From Terriglobia bacterium (GTDB lineage Bacteria; Acidobacteriota; UBA6911), in the NCBI GenBank assembly GCA_020072565.1, contig JAIQGI010000005.1:124001-188000 (forward strand): 64,000 bases of DNA, in the 5' to 3' direction. This document shows, one piece after another, positions 42,240 through 52,224 of the stretch (the first letter of the stretch is position 1; each line of letters opens with the position of its first letter). A model generated the notes under the pieces. That model worked only from the letters and a program-made list of their open reading frames with translations. It searched no databases and was not told where the DNA came from. A program made the translations under genes and the position numbers.

Positions 42240-44156
42240 ATGAACCGACTGTCAGCGATGATTCTAAGCGCCGGATGGGCGGCCCTGGCTTGCGCGGCGA
42301 CCGGCGCCGAAAACGGAGCTAAAGGCCTGCTGCCGGCGGATTCTATCACCCTATTCCGGCTCAGCGCCGGCGCGGGCGAATTCGCGAAGATGTCGACTGC
42401 AGAGGTAAAAGGCCAGCCGTTTTCGAAAACGCTGCGCATCGAAGTGACGAAGAAGCCGCAGCGATCTCAGGACGTGCAGATCGCCGTTCCCGTGGATGCT
42501 GCCATGGCCGGCGGTGACGTCCTGATGGTTTCGTTCTGGATGCGCTCCGGCACGGCGGGGGAAGCCACGCTCGATGCGGGATTCCGCACCACGCCGGGAG
42601 CAACTCCGGCTCCGAGGGCAGGAGGGACGCCTGGAGCGCCGGTGCCCCCGGGGGCAGTACCGCCAGGGGCAGCTGGAGTGCCACGGGGCGCGACTGGAGC
42701 GCTGGGAGCACCGGGAGCCAGAGGCAGAGGGATGTTCCCGGGCATGTCGGGCTTCAGCGCGCCTGCCCTGGCTGGAACCGTGTGGAAAAAGGTGCAGTTC
42801 CCCTTTGCGCTGATACGGGCCTACAACAAGGGGGAAGCCGAAGTGTACTTCACCCTTGGATTCCGCGAACAGACCGTGGAGATCGGCGGCATCGCGTTGG
42901 CGAATTACGGGACCAGCAAAAAGGTGGCCGACCTGCCGTTCACCAAGCTTGGATACGCCGGCAGCGAGCCCGGCGCCGCCTGGCGCAAAGCCGCGGAGGC
43001 GCGCATCGAGAAGATCCGGAAGGGCGATCTCACCGTGGTGGTGAAGGACCAGGCGGGCAAACCGGTCCGCGGGGCCGAAGTAGCGGTTCGGATGCGCAAG
43101 CACGCGTTCCTTTTCGGCACGGCGGTCAACGCGACCGCGTTTTCCAGCCAGCGCATGACCGCGGAGAACTTGGCCAGATATAAGCAGGAGATCGTGCAGC
43201 TATTCAACTTCTCGGTGATGGAGAACGAAACCAAGTGGCCGCAGTGGGCCAACGTGGCGTCCCGCCCGGCTACGGTGGCGGTGATAGACTGGCTGCGCGA
43301 GAACGGAGTGCAGGTTCGCGGCCACTGCCTGGTGTGGCCCTCCTGGAACAACGCAAACGTGAAAGCCGCGCAGGATGCCAGAAACGACCCCGCCGCGCTG
43401 GCCAAGGTCATCATCGACCACATCACCGAGACCACCACCGAGTTGCGCGAACGCCTGGTGGATTGGGACGTAATCAACGAGACGTTCACGAATCACGACT
43501 TCATGGACATTCTGGGCCGGCACGCGATGGTGGACTGGTTCAAAGCGGCTCGAGACGGCGATCCGAAAGCAAAACTGTACATCAACGACGTCAACATCCT
43601 GGAAGGCGAGGACCAGGCACACCAGGACGACTACGCTGCCACCATCCAGTACCTGATCGACCAGGGAGCGCCGATGGACGGAATCGGATTGCAGAGCCAC
43701 TTCCCGGCGCGAGTCACGCCGATGGATGAGCTGATGAAGCGGCTCGACCGTTATGCGGCGTTCGGGAAGGAACTGGAGATCACTGAATTTGATATCAACA
43801 CGTCCGACGAGGCTACGCAGGCGGATTACACGCGCGACTTCATGACCGCCACCTTCAGCCATCCTTTGGTGAAGGCGTTTGTCATGTGGGGCTTCTGGGA
43901 GGGCGCCCATTGGAGACCGAGTGGCGCCATGCTGCGGCGCGACTGGTCAGTCAAGCCGAACGGCCAAGTATACAAAGATCTCGTATTTAAGCGGTGGTGG
44001 ACAAATGCCAGCGGCAAGACCGGCGGGCAGGGAACTTTCGCGACGCGCGGTTTCCTGGGCGATTACGAGATCGAAGTGAAAGCCGGCGGCAAGACCAAAA
44101 CAGTGCGCGCGACTCTGTCTAAAGGCGGCGCGAGGATCGAGTGCGTGCTCGATTAG
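42240..44156 (+). CDS. GH10 endo-1,4-beta-xylanase, secreted, with N-terminal binding-type domain
   Basis: The 638-residue protein has a signal peptide, a CBM-type beta-sandwich (about 28-230) interrupted by a Gly/Pro/Ala tract, and a full GH10 barrel. Barrel markers are KHAFLFGTAVNA, NETKWPQWA, VRGHCLVWPSWNN, the acid/base Glu near residue 413 in WDVINETFTNH, GIGLQSHF, and the nucleophile near 516 in LEITEFDIN, ending AFVMWGFWEGAHWRP. A C-terminal strand set (GFLGDYEIEVKAGGKTKTV) follows. It would cut the xylan backbone outside the cell. The inserted tract (42589-42740: TPGAPVPPGAVPPGAAG and following) splits the binding domain between two strands. Confidence 0.93.
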   Translation: MNRLSAMILSAGWAALACAATGAENGAKGLLPADSITLFRLSAGAGEFAKMSTAEVKGQPFSKTLRIEVTKKPQRSQDVQIAVPVDAAMAGGDVLMVSFWMRSGTAGEATLDAGFRTTPGATPAPRAGGTPGAPVPPGAVPPGAAGVPRGATGALGAPGARGRGMFPGMSGFSAPALAGTVWKKVQFPFALIRAYNKGEAEVYFTLGFREQTVEIGGIALANYGTSKKVADLPFTKLGYAGSEPGAAWRKAAEARIEKIRKGDLTVVVKDQAGKPVRGAEVAVRMRKHAFLFGTAVNATAFSSQRMTAENLARYKQEIVQLFNFSVMENETKWPQWANVASRPATVAVIDWLRENGVQVRGHCLVWPSWNNANVKAAQDARNDPAALAKVIIDHITETTTELRERLVDWDVINETFTNHDFMDILGRHAMVDWFKAARDGDPKAKLYINDVNILEGEDQAHQDDYAATIQYLIDQGAPMDGIGLQSHFPARVTPMDELMKRLDRYAAFGKELEITEFDINTSDEATQADYTRDFMTATFSHPLVKAFVMWGFWEGAHWRPSGAMLRRDWSVKPNGQVYKDLVFKRWWTNASGKTGGQGTFATRGFLGDYEIEVKAGGKTKTVRATLSKGGARIECVLD

Positions 44157-44182
44157 CGGATTGGACCTGCTCGATACCAGAC

Positions 44183-44404
44183 CTAATCACTTCGCAGGGC
44201 TGTCGTGGGCTCAACGGACGCAGCTCGCCGCGCGGGAAGGAAACCAGCCAGAGTCCCTGCAGCGAGCGGAATGACGGTCGCGCACGCGATCGTCAGCGGG
44301 TCCGACGGACTCAGACCGAATAAAAGGCTCCGGATCATGGATCCCCAGATCAGGCTTACTTCCACGTTGACGCCGGGACTGCCCGCCAGCACGACGCGCC
44401 CCAT
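44183..44404 (-). pseudogene. C-terminal stub of an FtsX/MacB-type (ADOP) permease
   Basis: An open frame reads IRSLLFGLSPSDPLTIACAT, a hydrophobic helix VIPLAAGTLAGF, and LPARRAASVEPTTALRSD before a stop. This is the standard ending of ADOP permeases ('LLfGvsP.DPltfa... LPARRA..v.P..aLR'), as in the intact one ending at 16111. There is no upstream part, so it is a second such relic in the window, 27 bp beyond the GH10 stop on the other strand. Confidence 0.8.
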
Positions 44405-44504
44405 GTTGTTTTCTTGTGAGGCGCCCTTCCGCCGGTCGCTGCGCGCGTTTCAAACTCAATTCGTAATTGAGGATAGGGTCTTTCATGCAGGTGTGGAATT
44501 CAGA

Positions 44505-45257
44505 TCAAAGCTCCAGCTTTCCATGATATTCCATATCCTTCAATTTGAACTTGGCCTTGGTCGTCACTTCGTCAATGGTGAATTCGACGGTCACTTCATT
44601 GTCGTTGATCCCAATGGTATTTTTTCTGCTGAACAGGAGATACAGGCCCGGACCCTGGTGTGTGCTGACGACCATGATTCGGTCCGGCGGAATGGCTTGC
44701 CTGCCGCTGTATTTGATCGAAGGATTCCGAAGAACCGGCAGACCCGCGTTGGGATTCGCATCCGTCGGAGAGCCGCCAATTCTTTGCTCTTCCTTCGTCT
44801 GGGCGCCTCGCACGCCGGAGCCGGATGCGTCTGATGGGCCGCCGCGTCTGGGGCCGCGAAGCTGGAACCCGGTAAGAGACACCACATAATTCTCCTGCAA
44901 CACCTTTTCAATCTCCGCGGGAAAGGCGAGTCGCTGGCGGGCAAGCGCCGCCCGGACCGGTGCTGCTCCTTCCCAGCGCACGACAATCGGGGGAACCGCC
45001 GGGCCCACGGGCAAACCGCCGCCCATCCCTCTGCCTCCCCTGCCGCCTCCTCCTGCCCCGGCACCTCCGCCCATGCCATCCCCTCCGGCTGGGAATCCTA
45101 CCGTTTGGATCACAAACGACTTTGCCCAGGGAGATTTCGTCAGCATCTTGGTGACCTCATCGTTGCTCCATTGACTCGGATCTTTTGCCTTCCAAAAGTC
45201 TGCGGCGGACAGCGATACTGCGAAGAGGGCGATAGGGCAAAGCGGCAATCGTTTCAT
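44505..45257 (-). CDS. Secreted protein of an uncharacterised family (WS..E...LL..SPW motif), copy 2
   Basis: The 250-residue protein has a signal peptide (MKRLPLCPIALFAVSLSAA), then FWKAKDPSQWSNDEVTKMLTKSPWAKSF and, at the end, AKFKLKDMEYHGKLEL. Both ends parallel the protein at 21315-22034. In the middle, VVRWEGAAPVRAALARQRL matches TYAAQIWSATPIRQAAVQKARL of copy 1. A Gly/Met/Arg tract (GGAGAGGGGRGGRGMGG, 45005-45075) sits between the N-terminal helix and the first strand and is absent in copy 1. GGAG lies before the ATG at 45257. Function is unknown; both copies neighbour arabinofuranosidase genes. Confidence 0.65.
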   Translation of the reverse strand: MKRLPLCPIALFAVSLSAADFWKAKDPSQWSNDEVTKMLTKSPWAKSFVIQTVGFPAGGDGMGGGAGAGGGGRGGRGMGGGLPVGPAVPPIVVRWEGAAPVRAALARQRLAFPAEIEKVLQENYVVSLTGFQLRGPRRGGPSDASGSGVRGAQTKEEQRIGGSPTDANPNAGLPVLRNPSIKYSGRQAIPPDRIMVVSTHQGPGLYLLFSRKNTIGINDNEVTVEFTIDEVTTKAKFKLKDMEYHGKLEL

Positions 45258-45290
45258 GGCAATCTCCTTTCCTCGACAACGAGGCGTATG

Positions 45291-45501
45291 CGGCAAGAAT
45301 AAACGCATCGCAGGGCTTCAAAGTCAAACCATAAATGGCTTCTACAGGCATCAACGGGAATCGCCTGACTTCATGGATCGCTGAGATCAAGCCCCGTGCG
45401 AGGGATCCGCTCTCGGTCACCTTCATGGTGAAATCCGCGCCCGGCACAGACAGAACGGACAGCAGCAGAGCGAGCAGGACGGCATGCGATCGAGTGGACA
45501 T
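45291..45501 (-). other. Short signal-peptide-bearing frame, probably a gene relic
   Basis: From an ATG at 45501 the frame reads a good signal peptide (MSTRSHAVLLALLLSVLSVPG) and a short mature part (DFTMKVTESGSLARGLIS, EVRRFPLMPVEAIYGL), then runs out of frame into the next gene's upstream region. It has no family resemblance. It lies between GH51 (start 47498, stop 45543) and copy 2 of the SPW family and may be the start of a deleted secreted protein. Confidence 0.3.
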
Positions 45502-45542
45502 GAGTCGAATCAACACGGGGAAATACACCTTTCAGCATAATC

Positions 45543-47498
45543 TCACTTTGCGACGATCTCGATGACGGCGACGGTGTAGGGGGGCAGGTCCACCGTCAGG
45601 TCCCGCGCATAAGGGATCATATTTTGAACGGCTTTGATTCTATCTGGATTCTCCAGCGACGGGGCGTCCATAAGTCCGGCCATCACCGTGTAAATCACAA
45701 CCTCAGCGTTCGCGGGGACAGCGGAACCCTGCAGACGGGCGAGCAGGGTATTGCGGTTGCCCTCATAGTTCACCGCCTTGATGACGATCCGCTTGCCGTC
45801 GGCACTACCGGCGGCAATGGCATCGAACGTACCGGGCCGCCAGTCCTCCGGTTTCATCTGCGCGATGTCGTCGAAGAAGGCCTTGCGGTTCGGAATATCC
45901 CGGAAGGTGCCGGATGTGGAGGCAAAGTGCTTCGGCGCGTAGTGCTCGCGGAAGAGTTTCTCGACGACGTAGCCCGAACCGGGGAACCAGGTCATGTGGT
46001 CGTGATAGATGAACGCGCGCCACAGCGGGTCGTCCGTCGTATTTCGCAGAAGCAAAGCGGGACAGCTCATGGCCAGCCCGGGACTGAGCCTCTCGTACAG
46101 CATCAGACTGCCTGCGGTGTGCAATCCGGACCGCCAGTCGTAGGTCCGGCAGAGACTCCATTCCAGGACCGCCAATTTGATTTGCGGGTGCTTCGACGCG
46201 CGGATGTAGTCCCGCAGCTTGACGAGGTATTCTTGAATGCGGAGCAGCCCCGTCTGAAATTTTTCGTTCTCATACTCGTAGTTGTGACAGCCGAGGATGT
46301 CGAAATTGTCGCCGGCCAGATCAATGATCTTCTCGCTCCAGCCCATGTCGTTCGACCGCTTCTGCCCGCACGCGAATATCTTCGCTTCCGGCGCAATCTT
46401 CCGCAGCCGGCTGCCATACACGTTGACGATCTCGGCGTACTGCTCGGGCGTCAGACTGTGGTTCATCGGCTCATTGTCGATCTGGAAGTACTTAACTTTG
46501 TAGGGTTCGGCGTGCCCATTGGCCGCTCGCTTTTTGCCCCACTCCGTCGCCGGCGGATCGTTCAGGTAATGCACCCAGTCCATGGCGTCCTGCACCATTT
46601 CCGGGTCGATACTCGTCGCGGCGAAAACGATCAGCGGCTCGGTGTTGAGCTGCCGGCAGAGTTCCAGGAATTCGTCGGTGCCGAAGCCGTAGTAGTCGGA
46701 GTACCCGCCCCAGATCGTGTTGGGATGGTACTTCCGGGAGACGTGGGGACCGATGCCGTCCTTCCAGTTATAGATGGAGGCGAAGGATCCGCCGGGCCAG
46801 CGGATGAAGGGAGGCTTCAGGCCGCGAAGGGCTTCGACCAGATCGGAACGTAGCATGCCGTTCTTCCGCAGGTCGGCCCGCATCATCGATATGAAGTCCA
46901 ACAGAATGGCCCCGGTGCCGGCAGCGGCGATTTCAACCGTTGCCTGTCCGTCGGTTCTCTTGCAGGAGAACCCGTAGCGGACTTCTTGCCAGGCCGAGCC
47001 GGACGTCGCCAGCGGCACTTCCGCCACGAGCTTGCCATCGGAGCCTTTCACCCGGAAGGCAGTTTTCACCGCGCCCTGTACGGGTTTGATCCAGACGGAC
47101 CCGTTGTACTCGTATCCGGCCTGCACATAGATGCGGCCCTGCCGAATTCCGGCCGTGCCGTCGTTGACTTCGATGCGCGCGCTCCTTTCGCCGTTTTCAA
47201 ACTTCACCTCCGCGAGCTGAACGGCGCCGTGATCTGCGAACGGTTTCCAATAAGTCTCGAAATCCTTCCCCTCGAACCCGCAGCCCTGAATTTGTTCGGC
47301 GAACAGCCCGTCGACCACGGAGTGGTTGATATGTTCGAGGAAGTGGCCGTAGATGGCTTCCTCGATGTTTCCCATCACGCGGTCGGTGTCCACCTGGAGA
47401 ATGGCCACTCCCGGATCCCCCGTCGCCGCACCTCCTGCACTCAAAGACAGCAGCGCGACAGCAAGGAGAATAATACAAGCCACGTTTTTGGATGGCAT
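45543..47498 (-). CDS. GH51 alpha-L-arabinofuranosidase, secreted (long type)
   Basis: The 651-residue enzyme has a Sec signal peptide (about 1-25) and the extracellular GH51 plan with a CBM4-like sandwich (about 85-205) inserted before the barrel. PPFIRWPGGSFASIYNW is the typical strand; the acid/base Glu is at 343 in YFQIDNEPMNH and the nucleophile Glu at 446 in LAVLEWSLC. The C-terminal sandwich ends VDLPPYTVAVIEIVA. It removes arabinofuranose from arabinoxylan or arabinan outside the cytoplasm. It differs clearly from the shorter Tat-type GH51 at 6204, so the two are not recent duplicates. It is followed by the small relic and SPW copy 2 on the same strand. Confidence 0.93.
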   Translation of the reverse strand: MPSKNVACIILLAVALLSLSAGGAATGDPGVAILQVDTDRVMGNIEEAIYGHFLEHINHSVVDGLFAEQIQGCGFEGKDFETYWKPFADHGAVQLAEVKFENGERSARIEVNDGTAGIRQGRIYVQAGYEYNGSVWIKPVQGAVKTAFRVKGSDGKLVAEVPLATSGSAWQEVRYGFSCKRTDGQATVEIAAAGTGAILLDFISMMRADLRKNGMLRSDLVEALRGLKPPFIRWPGGSFASIYNWKDGIGPHVSRKYHPNTIWGGYSDYYGFGTDEFLELCRQLNTEPLIVFAATSIDPEMVQDAMDWVHYLNDPPATEWGKKRAANGHAEPYKVKYFQIDNEPMNHSLTPEQYAEIVNVYGSRLRKIAPEAKIFACGQKRSNDMGWSEKIIDLAGDNFDILGCHNYEYENEKFQTGLLRIQEYLVKLRDYIRASKHPQIKLAVLEWSLCRTYDWRSGLHTAGSLMLYERLSPGLAMSCPALLLRNTTDDPLWRAFIYHDHMTWFPGSGYVVEKLFREHYAPKHFASTSGTFRDIPNRKAFFDDIAQMKPEDWRPGTFDAIAAGSADGKRIVIKAVNYEGNRNTLLARLQGSAVPANAEVVIYTVMAGLMDAPSLENPDRIKAVQNMIPYARDLTVDLPPYTVAVIEIVAK

Positions 47499-47602
47499 TC
47501 TTTCACCACTTCCATTTGCTTGAATTACCCAAGCTCTCAGAGAGAGGCGTCGCCTCCAGCTTCTGGCAAAACGTTGTCCATTTACATTCGCCGCATTGCA
47601 GG

Positions 47603-48580
<978 letters not shown>

Positions 48581-48618
48581 CTAGCAAAGCCCCGTTCGAA
48601 GTGTCAACATGCAACCAG

Positions 48619-48930
48619 GGGTACAAGTCCGAGCCCGGCCGCATCCATCCTGAGACGGTTCCCGCCGAAGCGCCCAACGTGTTCAAGCGTCTCGGGGCCA
48701 ACACCTACGTGTCGCAGTATGATGTTTACGGCGTCCGCCCCAACAACTGGGGTTCAGCGAAACCAGCGACTTCGTGCACTATAAGAATCTGGGGCATTTC
48801 AACGAAGGCGTGATGAAGGGAGCGAACTTCGGACGCCCGAAGCACGGTGCTGTGACCTGCCTGACGCCGGATGAAAATTACAGGCTGCCGCTCAATATTG
48901 GAAGGTGGACATCAAGCAGGAGTGAGGGTA
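48619..48930 (+). pseudogene. Unrecognised gene relic with one frameshift
   Basis: One frame reads GYKSEPGRIHPETVPAEAPN, VFKRLGANTYVSQYDVYGVR, PNNWGS. A shift near 48756 then opens SDFVHYKNLGHFNEGVMKGA, NFGRPKHGAVTCLTPDENYR, LPLNIGRW in the next frame. Both pieces look like protein (aromatic, balanced composition) and join sensibly, unlike the other frames here. I do not know the family. It is 5' and 3' incomplete, and lies in the 614-bp gap before the first GH54 gene. Confidence 0.4.
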
Positions 48931-49033
48931 AAGATGAACGCAAGCCTTGTCCGGACCTCACTTTGTTGGTAGATGATCCCCGATACGATTTGGTAGAATC
49001 CGGTTGTCGCCATAGACTTGCCTTGGTGTTCGC

Positions 49034-49071
49034 AGCGACCAACACACGGCTGGCTGGAAGGACAAACCATG
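49034..49071 (+). promoter_or_regulatory. Leader and ribosome site repeated from 25803
   Basis: AGCGACCAACACACG, a GGAAGGACA ribosome site and ACCATGAAA match 25803-25840 at about 80 percent or more by eye. It fixes the GH54 start at 49069. A TAGAAT box lies at 48998, ~70 bp before the start. Confidence 0.5.
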
Positions 49072-52000
49072 AAAACGAAAATCAATCTTGTGCTAATGTT
49101 CGCACTGGCGCTCACGCTGATTGGCGCCACATTCACGTTGACGTTGGCGACACAGGTCGGAGCGGGAGCCAATGTTCCTCCACCCAGGCCGCAAGGCCCA
49201 TGTGACATCTACGCCGCTGCAGGCGCCCCCTGCGTGGCCGCCCACAGCTCCACGCGCGCGCTGTACGCCTCCTACAACGGCCCGCTCTACCAGGTCATGC
49301 GCCAGTCGGACGGCAAGACCTTAGACATTGGCGTCGTCCAGCCATCCGCGGGGGATGCGGGCGGATACGCCAACGCGGCCGCGCAGGACGCGTTTTGCGC
49401 CAACACGTACTGCTGGATCGCCACCCTCTACGATCAGTCCGGCAAGGGCAACCACCTCACCCAGGCGCCCCGCGGCGGATTCAGCGGCCCGGCCATGGGT
49501 GGGTTTAACAACATCCCGGTCGCCGATATGGCGCCCGTTACAATCATGGGCCACAAGGCCTACGGCGTCTTCATCGCACCGGGCATGGGCCTCCGCCAGG
49601 ACGACCCGAAGGGCACCGCAGTCGACGACCAGGCCGAGGGGCAGTACTGGGTCATTAGCGGCCACCACTACAACTCCGGTTGCTGCTACGACTACGGCAA
49701 CGCCGAGACCGACAGCCGGGACGACGGCAACGGGACCATGGAAACCACCTACTTCGGCAACGCCACCGCCTGGTATCGCGGGCCCGATCCCGGCCCGTGG
49801 ATCATGACCGACCAGGAAAACAACCTGGTGGGTTGCGTCAACGCGGATGGATCCAAATTCTGCAAAGACCTGCCGAGCATCACCTGGCGGTTCGTGACCG
49901 CCATGGCCGATGGCGAACCGCACCACTGGAGATCCATGGGCGGCGACGCGCAGAAGGGCGGCCTGCAGGTCATGTTCGACGGACCGCGCGTCAACGCCAC
50001 CTATGACCCGATGCGCAAGCAGGGAGCCATCCTCCTGGGCAACGGCGGCGACAACAGCAACGGCTCGCAGGGCACCTTCTATGAGGGGGCGATGACGGCC
50101 GCAGGCACCTTCCCGGCACAGGAGACCAACCAGAAAGTGCAGGACAACGTCGTGGCCGCCAAGTACGACGTGCAGCGGCTGAGCCTGGCGCCGGCGTCGG
50201 CAACTGCCAAGCCGCCGGGACTCCAGACGTTTTCACCGGGTTCCTCGCAGGACACTACGGTGACGTTCACCAATACCACGGGGGCGCCCGCGGTGGGAGT
50301 CGAGTTGAGCATTTCCGTGCCCAACAAGCAGTGGACCACCATCGTTGCGGGCACCAGCAAGACGTCGGCGACGTTCGCTGATGCGGTCGCGCCAGGTGCG
50401 AGCGTGAGCGCAAACTTTAAGGTCACTTCGGGGCCGGCGGCCTTCAACGGCAACCTGGTCGGCCGCGCCTCGTGGACAAACCGGACGACCGGCGAGAAGC
50501 AATCCGAGACAACGGTCGAGAAGGTGCGGAACGTCAGCTCGATCAAGATCAACGAGTTCCGCATTAACGCTGGTTCTCCCGCCAACCCGACGGACTCGTT
50601 CGTTGAGCTCTACAATGCCGGCGCCGGCACCGTCGACATCTCCAACTGGACCCTGACCCACCACCCGACCCAGCAGCCGATCTTCTCTTCGGTGAAGATC
50701 CCGGCCGGGACGAAGCTCGCGGCTCGCGGCTTCTACCTGCTCGGCCTGGCCAACTCCGGGCTGGCGGTCCCCGCGCAAAAGGGTGATACAACCATCTACG
50801 TCAGGAGCACGGCCGGCATGTCGGTCGGCGATACGATTGAAATCGACACCGGCTCCGCTGTGGAAACCCGCAAGATCGCAGGCATCGGAACTGCGGCCGG
50901 CAACAGCACGACGCTGTGGCAACCCCTCCCCGACGGTCCAGTGATCACGATCCCCGTCGGTTCGACCATCGTGCCTTTCACCGGCGCGGGCGGCGCTTTC
51001 GGCGGCGGAGGCGGCTTGGCAGTCGAGGTCGGCCAGAAGATCGGCATTGGCTATGGCGCCACCTACCCCGCCGTCGCAAAAGCCGCTGAAAAATACGAGG
51101 TGGTCACGGTCACAGCAGTCGGCAAGCAGGGCACGCAAGCCTGGCTGTCCGCGGACGCGAAAGCCAGCGATACCAACATCAAGGTATCATCCGTCGCCAA
51201 CATCTCCGTTGGTGACAAGATCAGATTGGACATCGACAGCGTTGGACATGGGATCGAGACCGTCACGGTCACGAAAGTCGGCACGCAATCGGCATTCAAC
51301 CCCAACAACGTTCGTAAGGGGGATCCGGGCACAGGCCTTGACCTGGCCGAACCGCTCAAGTTCAACCATGCGGCCAACATCCCCTTCAGCGTAAGAGGAA
51401 CGGGGATCAGCTTCCAGCCGGCCACAGCCTTTGCCCACTCGAGCAACGAGCCCATCCTGCCGCTCGGAACCGGCATCACGCTCGACCAGCCCCTGGCCAA
51501 CGGCCACGCGATCGATGCGGTTGTGCGTGACGAGAAGGTCACGACCGCGGGCTACCAGGGGACGCAGAAGCCCAACCAGTGGTTCGGGGGGCCCGCCCTC
51601 TCCAACGCCGGCAGCATGGTGCTGCGTGACGCCACTGGCCTGGTCGTCGACAGCCTCAATTACGGCGGCCTCGTTGATCCGTGGGCCGCCGAGGGTTACC
51701 AAGCCGAATCCGGATCAGGGAAGAATGGCTGCAGCGTGCCTGCGCCCGGCGGGGGCAGGGGGGGCTTCGGCGGGCGGGGCGGTTCGCCCACCGCCACGCC
51801 CAATAGGAGCGCGGGCCGCTTCCCGGACGGCCTCGACGCCGATAGTAACTGCACCGATTTCCTGTTGCAGGCCGCCACCACCCTGTCGGCCGCTTCGGCC
51901 GCCGGCGCGGACAATATCAAAGTCGCCAGCGTGGCGGACTTTGCCACCGGCCAGGCGATTATGATTGATACCGGCGCGAGCCTCGAGACCGCCGTCATCG

Positions 52001-52224
52001 CGACGGTCGGCACGGCAGGCGCCACCACGGTGGGCGCCGCTACCGTCGTGGGCGCAACCGTGATCCCTGTCGCCGGCGGGATGGGAGAGGCGCCCCTGGA
52101 GGCGGCCCTGGCCGCGGTGGTCCTGGCGGCGGTGCCACCATCACCGTCGCCGTGCCGCTCAAGTCTGCGCACGCGGCGGGCGCACAGGTCTCCGGCACTG
52201 GTATCACCCTCACCGCTGCATTGA
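49069..52224 (+). CDS. GH54 alpha-L-arabinofuranosidase with NEW3, lamin-tail and repeat modules, copy 1 (frameshifted end)
   Basis: The ~1051-residue secreted protein starts with a signal peptide and then a GH54 (AbfB-type) catalytic domain: QGPCDIYAAAGAPCVAAHSS, LYQVMRQSDGKTLDIG, MAPVTIMGHKAYG, GCCYDYGN, TMETTYFGN, GGDNSNGSQGTFYEG. Next are a NEW3-type sandwich (about 375-480), and a lamin-tail domain beginning SIKINEFRINAG whose second half (AGSMVLRDATGLVVDSLNYG) is separated from the first by repeat modules of the form 'TxIxVxSxAxxxVGDxIxIDxGxxxET'. A third repeat follows at 51885. After IPVAGGMG at 52087 the frame becomes implausible, while the +2 frame continues GRGAPGGGPGRGGPGGGATI to a stop at 52310; so the last part is frameshifted. 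Bacterial GH54 is uncommon. Confidence 0.85.
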   Translation: MKTKINLVLMFALALTLIGATFTLTLATQVGAGANVPPPRPQGPCDIYAAAGAPCVAAHSSTRALYASYNGPLYQVMRQSDGKTLDIGVVQPSAGDAGGYANAAAQDAFCANTYCWIATLYDQSGKGNHLTQAPRGGFSGPAMGGFNNIPVADMAPVTIMGHKAYGVFIAPGMGLRQDDPKGTAVDDQAEGQYWVISGHHYNSGCCYDYGNAETDSRDDGNGTMETTYFGNATAWYRGPDPGPWIMTDQENNLVGCVNADGSKFCKDLPSITWRFVTAMADGEPHHWRSMGGDAQKGGLQVMFDGPRVNATYDPMRKQGAILLGNGGDNSNGSQGTFYEGAMTAAGTFPAQETNQKVQDNVVAAKYDVQRLSLAPASATAKPPGLQTFSPGSSQDTTVTFTNTTGAPAVGVELSISVPNKQWTTIVAGTSKTSATFADAVAPGASVSANFKVTSGPAAFNGNLVGRASWTNRTTGEKQSETTVEKVRNVSSIKINEFRINAGSPANPTDSFVELYNAGAGTVDISNWTLTHHPTQQPIFSSVKIPAGTKLAARGFYLLGLANSGLAVPAQKGDTTIYVRSTAGMSVGDTIEIDTGSAVETRKIAGIGTAAGNSTTLWQPLPDGPVITIPVGSTIVPFTGAGGAFGGGGGLAVEVGQKIGIGYGATYPAVAKAAEKYEVVTVTAVGKQGTQAWLSADAKASDTNIKVSSVANISVGDKIRLDIDSVGHGIETVTVTKVGTQSAFNPNNVRKGDPGTGLDLAEPLKFNHAANIPFSVRGTGISFQPATAFAHSSNEPILPLGTGITLDQPLANGHAIDAVVRDEKVTTAGYQGTQKPNQWFGGPALSNAGSMVLRDATGLVVDSLNYGGLVDPWAAEGYQAESGSGKNGCSVPAPGGGRGGFGGRGGSPTATPNRSAGRFPDGLDADSNCTDFLLQAATTLSAASAAGADNIKVASVADFATGQAIMIDTGASLETAVIATVGTAGATTVGAATVVGATVIPVAGGMGEAPLEAALAAVVLAAVPPSPSPCRSSLRTRRAHRSPALVSPSPLH
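51847..52087 (+). repeat. Near-identical 241-bp block shared by the two GH54 genes, copy 1
   Basis: This block and 55276-55516 have the same length and, by my count, about five differences, with the last ~125 bases identical. Flanking parts of the two genes are clearly more divergent. It begins at AACTGCACCGATTTCCTG and ends at GCCGGCGGGATGGGAG, the place where both reading frames break. Confidence 0.8.
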
